Shown one piece after another: positions 9,228 to 16,708 of a stretch of 64,000 nucleotides of DNA. A program made the position numbers and the translations under genes. Position 1 is the stretch's first letter; each line of letters opens with the position of its first letter. A model generated the notes under the pieces. That model was not told where the DNA came from. It made no database searches and saw only the letters and a list, made by a program, of their open reading frames with translations. The stretch is from Aeromicrobium sp. A1-2 (lineage in GTDB: Bacteria > Actinomycetota > Actinomycetes > Propionibacteriales > Nocardioidaceae), in NCBI RefSeq assembly GCF_003443875.1, contig NZ_CP027482.1, positions 558,001-622,000 of the forward strand, written 5' to 3'.

Positions 9228-10469
9228 CTAGTTGGCTGTTGCCCTGCGGCGCCCTGGCTGCGGGCCAGCTAGAGGCGGCTGGAACTGGATATCGGGCGGT
9301 GGGGGCGCCATCATCACGGCGAACGCTGTGGTGATCGGTACGGCGAGCACAAGCCCGATGGCACCAACGAGCGTGCGTACGACTTCTTGGGCGATCTGTT
9401 CGGTCGTCGCCATCTCAGCGAGCCCTCGCTGGTAAGCTACGATGAGCAGCAGAACTGTCATCGCCGATCCGGCATAAGCAAAGACAAGGGTGTACACGCT
9501 GGAAGCGATGTGGTCCCGCCCGATTCGCATTGCCGAGGCAAAGATCTCAAGAGCTCCCGCATCCGGTTTCGCCGCTCGCAGTTCCCACACCGCGCTGGCC
9601 TGGGTTACAGTCACGTCGTTTAGCACCCCGAGCCCCGCCACGACCATGGCAGCGGCAACAACACCGGAGATGTTGGCAAGCGGCGCGACCGCCGCCAGCA
9701 GAGTGTCGTCCTCTGATCCAATTCCGGTTAGATGCGACCAGCCACTCGCACCGAGGCCCAGCACGGCTGTGATGGCCAGGCCAGCGAGTGTTCCAAACAG
9801 TGCTGATGTGGTCCGGATGGATATGCCGTGTGCCAGGTAGAGAACCACGAGCATGATCCCGGTTGAGCCAACGACCGCGACAAGGAGCGGATTCCCCCCG
9901 GCGAGAAATGCGGGCAGCATGAATTTTGTCAGTGCCAGGAGTGTCACGGCGATGCCGACCATGGCGAACAGGCCACGCCATCGAGCCACGGCAACGACCA
10001 AGATCGCGAAGGCAATGGCCAACAGGGTGAGCGGAAGGCCGCGCTGGAAGTCGTAGAACTCGTAGGCCGTTGGCTGACCCTGTTGGGCAAACTTGACTAC
10101 CGTGATCTTGTCGCCGACCTCGATACCTGCTTTGGCTCGGGCGGCGTCCAGAGTGAACCTGGCAGTTCCCGAACTTGTGGTTGCCGTGACATCCGCACAT
10201 TTGCCGGCCACTTCTGTGATGCCGTCCGGTCCTTCGCCGCCGCTGCCACATTCCAGCGGTTGGGATTTGGTCACGGTTGCCTTGATGATGCTCACACCCG
10301 GGCCGCTGTATGGGTTCTGGTCCTTCGGAACCGCGTTCGAATCCGGCCAGAGGGCTATCACGCCGATTGTCGTGAGAACAATGACGAGCGCGACGATGAT
10401 CGAGGAGACGACTTTCACAGCAAGCCGAGTCGGTAGGTCATCGTGACTTTCAGATGAGTGTGAATGCAT
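9228..10469 (-). CDS. YibE/F-family membrane protein
   Basis: This 413-residue protein has one N-terminal helix, an extracytoplasmic region of about 100 residues ('GISIIKATVTK'-like strands, 'VTATTSSGTARFTL'), then seven or so membrane helices. The tail is Pro-rich ('APPPPDIQFQPP'). Order and spacing match YibE/F proteins of Firmicutes and Actinobacteria. The N-terminal residues include scattered His ('MHSHSSESHDD'), compatible with metal contact. Function is unknown for the family. It converges on the APC permease and leads a minus-strand group of envelope genes. Confidence 0.82.
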   Translation of the reverse strand: MHSHSSESHDDLPTRLAVKVVSSIIVALVIVLTTIGVIALWPDSNAVPKDQNPYSGPGVSIIKATVTKSQPLECGSGGEGPDGITEVAGKCADVTATTSSGTARFTLDAARAKAGIEVGDKITVVKFAQQGQPTAYEFYDFQRGLPLTLLAIAFAILVVAVARWRGLFAMVGIAVTLLALTKFMLPAFLAGGNPLLVAVVGSTGIMLVVLYLAHGISIRTTSALFGTLAGLAITAVLGLGASGWSHLTGIGSEDDTLLAAVAPLANISGVVAAAMVVAGLGVLNDVTVTQASAVWELRAAKPDAGALEIFASAMRIGRDHIASSVYTLVFAYAGSAMTVLLLIVAYQRGLAEMATTEQIAQEVVRTLVGAIGLVLAVPITTAFAVMMAPPPPDIQFQPPLAGPQPGRRRATAN

Positions 10470-10532
10470 GTGCAGCCTTTCAGGCGGGCGGCGGGCGCTA
10501 CATGTGGATTGCTCGGCAACGGGTAGAGATGT

Positions 10533-11270
10533 TCATGGCCAAGGATTCGATTTGCAGCCTTGGAGACCTTTGGTCTGTTGCAGCATGACGGGGGCTTTGC
10601 GGCCGGGTCCTGGACATCCTTGGTGACCGAGACCAAAGGTGTGTCCGACTTCATGGTTGACCACGTATTGCCGGTAGCGATCGATGTCGTCGCCGTATGA
10701 ATCTGCTCCCTCAATCCAGCGCAAGGCGTTGATGGCGACGACGTTGCCGTTGCGACAGGAGACCTCGCCTCGTGTCTGGATGGGTGCGCACAACTTGTCG
10801 GTCGTGGCCGGTGAACTAAGGACGATGCGCAGGGGTGCGGTGGGAGTGCGGCGGAATGCGTATCGACCGCTCTTGGTCCACCCACGGTCATCGCCCAAGG
10901 TCGCAGCGACGATCCTTGCGAAGGTGGCAGGGTCCACAGGCAGGTTGTCTTCGACTTCCACTCTGTACTCGATCAGCTCACCGCTCCCGACTCGCGCGGA
11001 TGTCCCTGGGGCGACGTTCAGCTTTCCGTTGCCAGTTCTGGGCACGACTATGGGCATCGGTGTAGTGCTCGCGACAGGTGGCGTCGCGGAGGGGGGTTGC
11101 GGCTCGGGCAGAGTCGCCCCAAAGGTCATGTTCGATTCGGTTTCGACGGGCTGTGGCGCACTCTGGCGAAAGCCGAATTGAACGACCAGCGCCGCCACAA
11201 GCGCGGTCGCCAATGCGAGCGTTAGAGTTCGCGGTCGACGCTTACGACGATGTCGATGTGCGGGAGTCAC
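10533..11270 (-). CDS. DUF3152 secreted metalloprotease-like protein
   Basis: The chosen GTG (11270) overlaps the preceding stop by 4 bases and gives a 245-residue protein. It has a basic N-terminus, a membrane/signal helix ('LTLALATALVAALVVQFGF'), a Pro/Thr linker, and a globular domain containing 'NHEVGHTFGLGH', the HExxHxxGxxH zinc site of matrixin-like peptidases. DUF3152 proteins are extracellular actinobacterial proteins of this form. A four-Cys pattern ('KLCAPIQTRGEVSCRNG', 'QGCPGPG', 'LQGCKS') suggests two disulfides. The longer upstream frame overlaps the next gene entirely and was rejected. Substrate unknown. Confidence 0.82.
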   Translation of the reverse strand: MTPAHRHRRKRRPRTLTLALATALVAALVVQFGFRQSAPQPVETESNMTFGATLPEPQPPSATPPVASTTPMPIVVPRTGNGKLNVAPGTSARVGSGELIEYRVEVEDNLPVDPATFARIVAATLGDDRGWTKSGRYAFRRTPTAPLRIVLSSPATTDKLCAPIQTRGEVSCRNGNVVAINALRWIEGADSYGDDIDRYRQYVVNHEVGHTFGLGHQGCPGPGRKAPVMLQQTKGLQGCKSNPWP

Positions 11271-12124
11271 ATCTGGATCTTCAAGAGCTGCCGCCAGGAC
11301 TGACCTTCGTCTGACGACCCGTAGACGCCGCTCTGCGTCGCCGCGTACCAAGTGTCGCTCCGCACGCTGATTGCCTCGGGGGTACCTGCAACAACGGCCA
11401 CCTTCTCCCAGTTTTCGCCCTGGTTGTCGCCAACAAACACCTGACCTGAAGGGTTGACCCCGACGATCGCTCCTTGTGACGTGACGTCGATGAGGGCCAT
11501 CGGAGGCGCGTCTGGGGATACCGGGAAAGGCGCGCCACTGCCGTTCTCGCTGAACGTGACGAGTCGCCCGTTGGTGGTCGTCGCGAATACTTTCCCGGGC
11601 GTGGTGGGATCGGCGGCGATGTCGATCAGTTCGGCTTGAGCGACCTTCTTCCACGTCGTCTGGCCTTGCATGACAAGCAGTTCACCGGTGGATCCGTACG
11701 CGTATGTGCGACCGGCCGCGACGTCGATGGCGTGAAAATCCTGCTCACCGGCGAACGCAATCGGTGTCCATGATTCGGCGAGATCAGTTGATCGGATCAA
11801 GCCGAGGGGGGTGGGGTCATTGCTGTTGAGCGCCGGGTGACCACTTGCAAGGAACTCATCGGGCCCAGCGATCGCAAAGCCCATCGTGTCCTGGTAGCGG
11901 TTAGCGATGAGCTCAGGCTTGCCCGAGTTGAGCCGGTAGACACCTGTGTGGGTGGCGATATAGATCATCTTGTCGGACGGGTTCTCGCCGATACCGTGAA
12001 TGTGGCCAAGGCCAACCGATGGCGGCTCTGGGGGCGATTGGTTGTTGGTGCTGCAGGCGGCGATGGAAGACAGAGTCAGGCCGAACGCGGCTAGGCGCAC
12101 GGCGATAGACCGGGTACGTGACAT
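11267..12124 (-). CDS. BNR/sialidase-fold lipoprotein (F510_1955-like)
   Basis: A lipobox ('LSSIAACS') follows the signal peptide, so the protein should be lipid-anchored outside the membrane. The rest shows repeated beta-propeller elements of the BNR/photosynthesis-stability type ('IYIATHTGVYRL', 'GLIRSTDLAESWTPI', 'VFVGDNQGENWEKV', 'SGVYGSSDEGQSWRQL'). The order 'GLGHIHGIGENPSDKMIYIA' matches the F510_1955 family. The Asp-box-like turns do not prove glycosidase activity. It is translationally coupled to the DUF3152 gene downstream. Its neighbours suggest an extracytoplasmic role connected with metal stress; this is inference. Confidence 0.8.
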   Translation of the reverse strand: MSRTRSIAVRLAAFGLTLSSIAACSTNNQSPPEPPSVGLGHIHGIGENPSDKMIYIATHTGVYRLNSGKPELIANRYQDTMGFAIAGPDEFLASGHPALNSNDPTPLGLIRSTDLAESWTPIAFAGEQDFHAIDVAAGRTYAYGSTGELLVMQGQTTWKKVAQAELIDIAADPTTPGKVFATTTNGRLVTFSENGSGAPFPVSPDAPPMALIDVTSQGAIVGVNPSGQVFVGDNQGENWEKVAVVAGTPEAISVRSDTWYAATQSGVYGSSDEGQSWRQLLKIQM

Positions 12125-12190
12125 GGATTCTCTCGCGGATCTCTTGTGGGGGCCTGCCCGGCCGCGCGTTCACGCGGCCGGGCAGTTTTC

Positions 12191-12754
12191 TCATCGCTGA
12201 AGGAGTGATTCCATCGTCACGATTTCCGCCGCCTGATCCTTCTGGATCTTCTTGGCCAATGTGACAGCATGCGAGTACCTGCCGTCGGACTCCTCAGTCG
12301 TCGCCATCTCAATAGCGCCCTCGTGATGCTCGATCATCATCGTCAAGAACGCCGTGTCGAATGCCGAACCCGTTGCGGCCTCAAGTGACGCTAAGTCATC
12401 GCTACTCATCATGCCCGGCATGTCGGACGACGATCCGTGATCCATGTTGTCCATCTCGTCGCTCTCGCTCGGGACCTCCTCATCCCACGACTTGAGCCAA
12501 CCACTCATGGCGTCGATCTCCGGTTGCTGGGCGGCGATGATCTCCGATGCCAGGTCCAGCACGGCCGGGTCGGCGCTTCGGCGGTCGGCGAGGGCAGCCA
12601 TCTCGGTGGCCTGACGGTGGTGCGGAATCATGCCTTGGGCAAATGACACATCTGCGTCGTTGAAATTCTTCGCGGACGAATCGTCTGAACACGCAGACAA
12701 GCCGATCAGCGAGACGGCGACCACAAGGGTCGCAAAAACAGGTTTGATACGCAT
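12191..12754 (-). CDS. DUF305 lipoprotein
   Basis: Signal peptide and lipobox ('LIGLSACS', Cys at 22) precede a DUF305 domain. It has the two hallmark histidine motifs 'FAQGMIPHHRQATEMA' and 'FLTMMIEHHEGAIEMA', each a ferritin-like helix. A Met/Asp/Ser-rich insert ('MDNMDHGSSSDMPGMMSSDD') could bind copper or silver. DUF305 genes frequently accompany copper-resistance loci, which agrees with the P-ATPase nearby. The product would be tethered outside the membrane. A GGAGAA sequence lies before the ATG. Confidence 0.88.
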   Translation of the reverse strand: MRIKPVFATLVVAVSLIGLSACSDDSSAKNFNDADVSFAQGMIPHHRQATEMAALADRRSADPAVLDLASEIIAAQQPEIDAMSGWLKSWDEEVPSESDEMDNMDHGSSSDMPGMMSSDDLASLEAATGSAFDTAFLTMMIEHHEGAIEMATTEESDGRYSHAVTLAKKIQKDQAAEIVTMESLLQR

Positions 12755-12778
12755 AGTTCTCCTTCAAATGTGCTGACT

Positions 12779-12789
12779 GGGGGGGGGGG
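12779..12789. repeat. G11 homopolymer between DUF305 and DUF6153 genes
   Basis: Eleven consecutive G residues on the plus strand sit 25 bases upstream of the DUF305 start. On the transcribed side this is a C tract in the 5' leader. Such tracts can vary in length and change promoter spacing, but they are also prone to sequencing error. Confidence 0.6.
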
Positions 12790-12805
12790 CTTGCGACGGC
12801 GCCCG

Positions 12806-13252
12806 TCAGCACCTCAGGATCGAACAGCGTTGAAATTGCGTGAGCCCTAGAAAGGGCGAAACGCGTACCAGATCTTGAAGTCGCGAAGGCGGGGGAAGCT
12901 GCCAGAGCACACGGTCTGCAACCTTGCGACGGATGAACAGCAGGGCACCCACACCCATGATCATCGAAATGCAGAGCATGAGCATGCCGCAGCAATCTGA
13001 CGATTGCCCAGACAGGGTCTGCTCACTGCCGTGCCCAACGGCCTGTATCTGGTGAGCCGTGCCCGGCGCGATGGGAGTAGACCTTGTGTCGGACTGAGCG
13101 GTGGCTAGCGGCGCATGATGAGCCGCCAGATCGTCGCCTTGATTTGCCAGGACATCGTGCATGGCGAAGATGCCCAAGATCACGAGCGAGTGAATGCAGA
13201 CGCGCGTCCAATGCGGCACCTGCGTCCCAGGTCTCGATCGCGCGCTACTCAT
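12806..13252 (-). CDS. DUF6153-like small membrane protein
   Basis: The 148-residue product has an N-terminal hydrophobic segment ('SLVILGIFAMHDVLA'), a loop rich in His, Ser and Thr, and a second hydrophobic helix after a Cys pair ('DCCGMLMLCISMIMGVGALL'). This two-helix layout, with 'FAMH' in helix one and a Cys/Met-rich helix two, is that of DUF6153 proteins, which lie beside DUF305 genes. The start is uncertain: ATG at 13252 or an in-frame TTG at 13273, with no clear ribosome site at either. Function is unknown; metal binding by Cys and Met is a guess. Confidence 0.62.
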   Translation of the reverse strand: MSSARSRPGTQVPHWTRVCIHSLVILGIFAMHDVLANQGDDLAAHHAPLATAQSDTRSTPIAPGTAHQIQAVGHGSEQTLSGQSSDCCGMLMLCISMIMGVGALLFIRRKVADRVLWQLPPPSRLQDLVRVSPFLGLTQFQRCSILRC

Positions 13253-13629
13253 TGGGAGAAGAGTAGCCAACAACCGCTTGGGATCGCGATGTCATGGACG
13301 AAGGCCGTACGGCGCCGGCAGTTGCAGATGGCCCGCGGCAGGATAAATACTGAGAAGTTCCCTGGGCCGGCCACCACGCGGTCCCTGTTGCATTCATGCA
13401 GGCCGTTGACGGCCAGGAGCCCAACGAGACGGGGATTCGTGAGTGCTTGCGCGAACAGGACGCGACAATCAAGTTCCCGAGACGAATCGCCGGTGCTTGA
13501 TGCGCTCCCGCGGACTCCCGACTGCAAACTCCGCAAACATGAGTTGACCGTGAGCTAAGGCCACCGGTTTTCGCGACTTTGATTGCAAACGTGAAGCCCG
13601 TATAGCACTCGTCAAGATATGGTCGGCGT
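13253..13629. other. Gene-poor gap before the accessory island
   Basis: Roughly 375 bases contain overlapping frames on both strands, none with family resemblance or a convincing start. I see no tRNA, no repeat and no IS end. It marks the transition from the metal block to the accessory island and probably holds the divergent promoters. Confidence 0.4.
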
Positions 13630-13914
13630 GTGGAGAACGAGTCCTCTCCCTCGGTTCGAGGCCCTGGTGCAGAGGCGCGACTGCGTTGGCAGATCGCACT
13701 GGAGCTTGTCGGTGCGAGGGTCAAGCTGGAGCGTGAGCGCAAGCAGTGGTCTGCGCGTGAACTTGCGAGGCGAACAGGCTTGAGTCAACCAGTGATTTCT
13801 CGCTTGGAGTCAGCCACGGGCGAGGCGAAGTTGACTTCGGTCTTGCTTGTAGCCGAGGCGTTGGGGATCAGTCCGTCGGTGCTGATCGACGACCTCCCTG
13901 GCCATCCTCAATGA
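13630..13914 (+). CDS. XRE-family helix-turn-helix regulator
   Basis: The 94-residue protein is essentially one Cro/CI-type domain: 'GARVKLERERKQWSARELAR', then 'TGLSQPVISRLES' as the recognition region and 'LLVAEALGISPSVLIDD' as the closing helix. It starts with GTG. It lies just upstream of a 36-base palindrome that precedes the next two genes, so it is the natural candidate to bind there. The short length leaves no room for a sensor domain. Target and signal are otherwise unknown. Confidence 0.85.
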   Translation: MENESSPSVRGPGAEARLRWQIALELVGARVKLERERKQWSARELARRTGLSQPVISRLESATGEAKLTSVLLVAEALGISPSVLIDDLPGHPQ

Positions 13915-13928
13915 AGCCGGCCTAAGTT

Positions 13929-13964
13929 CCATCGCAGTGATACAATTCTGTATCATTACGATGG
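13929..13964. promoter_or_regulatory. 36-base palindrome, probable operator/promoter of the HAD-like operon
   Basis: Arms CCATCG...TGATAC and GTATCA...CGATGG pair perfectly in both blocks around the centre AATTCT. The site lies between the XRE gene and the next gene. It includes TACAAT (13941-13946), a good -10-like hexamer, and a purine-rich ribosome site (GGAAGAGG) follows its right arm. The likely reading is an operator overlapping the promoter. Confidence 0.65.
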
Positions 13965-13976
13965 AAGAGGGCCCCG

Positions 13977-14414
13977 ATGAACACCTGTGTGCGAACGAAC
14001 TCGCTTGGCACCGATAGTCGTGCTCCATCGATCGCTGTGGGTGTGGTCGAGCCTCGAAGGTGCGTGGCGCGAAGAGCGACGCGCGTTCTCGTCGAAATCC
14101 TGTCGGACGGCTACTCGGCGCGCACAAGTGTGGAGGGGTACCCAGAACTGACTTGCGAGTCGCATTCGAACTACGCGTTGGCCGGGCTGAGGTTGCGGGC
14201 GATGCTGATGCCTGTCCCGGTTGTGTTGTCGGATCAGTTGCACGTTGTGACGCGGTATGTGGACGGGACTGCCTCGGAGGCAGCAATACCGGAGGTATGG
14301 GTTGCGGGTAGTGATCCGTCTGTCTTCGAGAATCACTACCGCTACTTGATCGAGCACAGAGCTCATCTCAAGTCCCGCCCTTCTTTCGGTGGCCCGGATC
14401 GGAACGTGGCGTAG
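13977..14414 (+). CDS. Hypothetical protein upstream of the HAD-like gene
   Basis: I do not recognise this 145-residue protein. It has a basic N-terminal third ('RRCVARRATRVLVEIL'), a beta-rich middle ('LRLRAMLMPVPVVLSDQLHV') and a polar tail ('YRYLIEHRAHLKSRPSF'). There is no signal peptide or membrane helix. A GGAAGAGG ribosome site precedes the ATG, and the next gene begins 2 bases after its stop, so the two are surely coexpressed under the palindrome at 13929-13964. Confidence 0.6.
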   Translation: MNTCVRTNSLGTDSRAPSIAVGVVEPRRCVARRATRVLVEILSDGYSARTSVEGYPELTCESHSNYALAGLRLRAMLMPVPVVLSDQLHVVTRYVDGTASEAAIPEVWVAGSDPSVFENHYRYLIEHRAHLKSRPSFGGPDRNVA

Positions 14415-14416
14415 CG

Positions 14417-14983
14417 GTGGGACGACTTCGGCCTGACCTGTACCAGAATCCGATCCTGTTCCTAGACGATGACGCGGTTGTTGTTGAACGCCGACGCCCC
14501 GGGTCGAAGCCCTTGGTCGACGATCTCAAGTTCGGGACCGTGACCCTAGGCGTAGAGGTGTTGAGTGAGCCTTTGGAGATCGTCTACTCGAAACGAGCGG
14601 TTGAGTTCCTGAATGTCGTCGCGGACGCACTTTTCCGTGTCCGGTGGCTTACAGGCCTGGGGGAGTGGGTGCCTGAGGTTTTCGCGCCAGCGGTCGGCCT
14701 GAACCAGTTCGCGAGTGTCCCCGCCCATGAGTGCGAGCGGACTGCTGACTTGCATCCCTCCCGGACGGGGCAGTGGTTCAAGGAACAGCTTGTCGACGTC
14801 ACGATTGCGGGTTCGGCGACACAGTTTGTGTGGGTTGATGACCAACTAACTAGCGGCACGATTTCGCGGTTGGCCTCACGGTTCACTGCCTCCCAACACC
14901 TCGCGGTTCCTTTGGATCCGTCGGGGCCGTTGACCGAGGTGCAGTTCGTGAAGATCGCCGAGTTCTGCGGGGTCTCGATATGA
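14417..14983 (+). CDS. HAD-like hydrolase-fold protein with altered catalytic motif
   Basis: The start 'NPILFLDDDAVVVE' sits where HAD-superfamily proteins carry the nucleophile motif DxDG(V). A middle segment ('DALFRVRWLTGLGEWVPEVF') fits motif II, and 'TQFVWVDDQL' near residue 140 fits the acidic motif IV. The end 'DPSGPLTEVQFVKIAEF' is typical of the HAD group found with RNA-repair type proteins. Here the second Asp is followed by Ala rather than Gly, so activity may be reduced or different. It starts (GTG) 2 bases behind the previous gene. HAD fold is a moderate inference; substrate is unknown. Confidence 0.55.
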   Translation: MGRLRPDLYQNPILFLDDDAVVVERRRPGSKPLVDDLKFGTVTLGVEVLSEPLEIVYSKRAVEFLNVVADALFRVRWLTGLGEWVPEVFAPAVGLNQFASVPAHECERTADLHPSRTGQWFKEQLVDVTIAGSATQFVWVDDQLTSGTISRLASRFTASQHLAVPLDPSGPLTEVQFVKIAEFCGVSI

Positions 14984-15153
14984 CCGAACCTCCGATGTGC
15001 AGAACGCCGGTTGCCTCGGACGCCAAGGCCGTCCGCTGCGGCCAGCCCTGTCCGGGACTTCGCCAGCCCAGCCACCCACAAGCCGCCAAGGTAAAGGTCG
15101 ATACCCATGAACCCCAAAGCGAGAGCCGAAGTGCCGGACACGGTCTGTCTGTA
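14980..15153 (+). pseudogene. Possible short gene cut off by the IS3-family element
   Basis: An ATG overlapping the previous stop (ATGA) opens a frame reading 'MTEPPMCRTPVASDAKAVRC' and further Cys/Pro-rich residues, which then runs into the IS left end at 15154. The overlap start and the Cys spacing suggest a real third gene of the operon, interrupted by insertion. No family is recognised, and chance coding is possible. Confidence 0.3.
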
Positions 15154-15185
15154 GGGGCTGCTAAACGATCTGGTGTCAGATCGGT

Positions 15186-16073
15186 TTAGGCAGCGACTGC
15201 TGCCGGTGGAGCCATGATTGTCTCGAACTCGATGGGGGTCAATCGGCCGAGGGCTGCTTGTCTTCGGCGGCGATGGTAGGTCCGTTCGATCCAAGTCACG
15301 ATCGCGATCCGGAGCTCGTCTCGGGTGGTCCAGCGGCGTCGGTCCAGGACGTTGCGTTGCAGGAGGCTGAAGAAGCTCTCCATGGCTGCGTTATCGCCGG
15401 CTGCGCCGACTCGCCCCATCGATCCGACCATGTGGTGACGGTTGAGGGCGTGGACGAATTTGCGGCTTCGAAATTGCGATCCTCGATCCGAATGACAGAT
15501 GGTGCCGGCGATGTCGCCGCGACGAGCGGCGGCGTTCTCGAGGGCTCTGACGGCCAGGGATGACTTCATCCGTGAGTCGATCGAGTAGCCCACGATCCGG
15601 TTGGAGAACACGTCCTTGATCGCGCAGAGATACAGCTTTCCCTCACTCGTGGGATGTTCGGTGATGTCCGTGAGCCACAGCTCGTTCGGTGCACCGGCGT
15701 TGAAGTCGCGCTGGACCCGGTCGTCATGGACCGGCGGCCCGGGCTTCTTGCTGCCACGGCCGCGCTTCTTGCCGAACACCGACCACCAGCCGTTAGCTGA
15801 GCAGATCCTCCACACCGTGCGTTCTGAGACGTCGAACCCGGCCGCCCGGACCTCATCAGTAACGAAGCGATAGCCGAACTCCGGGTCGTCTCGGTGGGCG
15901 TCGAAGATCGCGTCGGTCAACCGGGCCTCGTCCCACTCAGCCGCGGTGACCGGGTCGGCGAGCCACCGATAGAACGGTTGGCGGGCGATCTTCAGAACCC
16001 GGCACGTCACCGCGACCGGCACCCTGATCGGGGCACCGGTCGCGGCCAACTCGCGGACGAGCGGGTAGATCAT
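15186..16073 (-). CDS. IS3-family transposase OrfB (DDE integrase)
   Basis: The 295-residue protein has an HTH_21-type N-terminus ('ARLTDAIFDAHRDDPEFGYR'), then an rve integrase core. The core shows the three catalytic acids in 'LWLTDITEH', 'HSDRGSQFRS' and 'NAAMESFFSLLQ'. The C-terminus ends 'ALGRLTPIEFETIM' as usual for this family. The ATG overlaps the orfA stop by 4 bases. It may be made alone or as a frameshifted OrfAB fusion; I did not find a convincing slippery heptamer at the junction. Confidence 0.93.
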   Translation of the reverse strand: MIYPLVRELAATGAPIRVPVAVTCRVLKIARQPFYRWLADPVTAAEWDEARLTDAIFDAHRDDPEFGYRFVTDEVRAAGFDVSERTVWRICSANGWWSVFGKKRGRGSKKPGPPVHDDRVQRDFNAGAPNELWLTDITEHPTSEGKLYLCAIKDVFSNRIVGYSIDSRMKSSLAVRALENAAARRGDIAGTICHSDRGSQFRSRKFVHALNRHHMVGSMGRVGAAGDNAAMESFFSLLQRNVLDRRRWTTRDELRIAIVTWIERTYHRRRRQAALGRLTPIEFETIMAPPAAVAA

Positions 16074-16372
16074 TTCCCCGGCAGATTGGCCTGCGACAAA
16101 TACGCCGCAGCACGTCGCAGGACCTCGTTCTCCTGCTCCAGCAACCGGATCCGCCTCTTCGCGTCCCTCAGCTCGACATTCCGCTCAGCGGTCACGCCGG
16201 GCTTCACGCCGTCTTCGACATCAGCAGACTTCATCCAGTTCGCCAGACAAGACTCGGAGATTCCAAAGTCAGCAGCGATCTGCTTCAACTGATGGCCTGG
16301 CTCACGATTTCTGGCGACCCGGACCACATCATCACGGAACTCACGGGGATAGGGCTTCGGCACGGTCAACAT
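16070..16372 (-). CDS. IS3-family transposase OrfA (HTH and leucine zipper)
   Basis: This 100-residue protein begins 'PKPYPREFRDDVVRVARNRE' and contains the helix-turn-helix 'LKQIAADFGISESCLANWMK'. It ends in a coiled segment ('RDAKRRIRLLEQENEVLRRA') that mediates multimer formation. It binds the terminal repeats of the element in partnership with OrfB. Confidence 0.92.
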   Translation of the reverse strand: MLTVPKPYPREFRDDVVRVARNREPGHQLKQIAADFGISESCLANWMKSADVEDGVKPGVTAERNVELRDAKRRIRLLEQENEVLRRAAAYLSQANLPGK

Positions 16373-16434
16373 CCTTCCAGCAGCACCTCTCAGCGCTACA
16401 AGTCAGTTGACACCGAATCGTTCAGCAGCCCCCC

Positions 16435-16517
16435 TTCTTGCGGCGCTTGCGTATGACAGGCACGACAGCGTGCGCGAAGCCTTTTCCATGGCCAAACCAG
16501 ATTTGAAACCGGCTTGA
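16435..16517 (+). pseudogene. Possible 3' remnant of a gene broken by the IS
   Basis: Immediately outside the right IS end, one plus-strand frame reads 'LAALAYDRHDSVREAFSMAK' and then 'PDLKPA' and a stop. The composition looks like a genuine helical C-terminus. No start is present, so it may be the tail of the gene whose head lies left of the IS, though the two parts cannot be shown to belong together. Confidence 0.25.
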
Positions 16518-16708
16518 GCATCCTCCTTGTCAGGAGAGATTGAGGCGGGCCCTGCCCTGGGTTGCGGGGAGAGGAGACTGTGCTCGAGAGAGGCCCGGCG
16601 CGAGGGGTACCGGGCTACCCCACTGCCCCTGCCGTGTCCCGTCACCGCAACCTGGGTAGGCCCTCTCGGCCACATAATGGAACTTCGCACTGGAAGGGCG
16701 GTTTGCTC

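Larger units (their letters stand above)
15154..16432. mobile_element. Complete IS3-family insertion sequence
   Basis: The element is about 1.28 kb. The terminal inverted repeats are 25 bases: 15154-15178 (GGGGCTGCTAAACGAT...GGTGTCA) and 16408-16432 in reverse (GGGGCTGCTGAACGAT...GGTGTCA), with three mismatches. It contains orfA and orfB of the IS3 type on the minus strand with an ATGA overlap. Both frames are intact and all catalytic residues are visible, so it may be active. I could not find a clear target-site duplication. Confidence 0.9.

Noticed and set aside
16562..16708. Using the upstream TTG/GTG starts for the first nuclease-operon gene
   Set aside because: The added 49 residues are Pro/Arg/Gly-rich with no structure-like pattern. 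Kept only as an alternative because a GGAGAGGAG sequence lies nearby.
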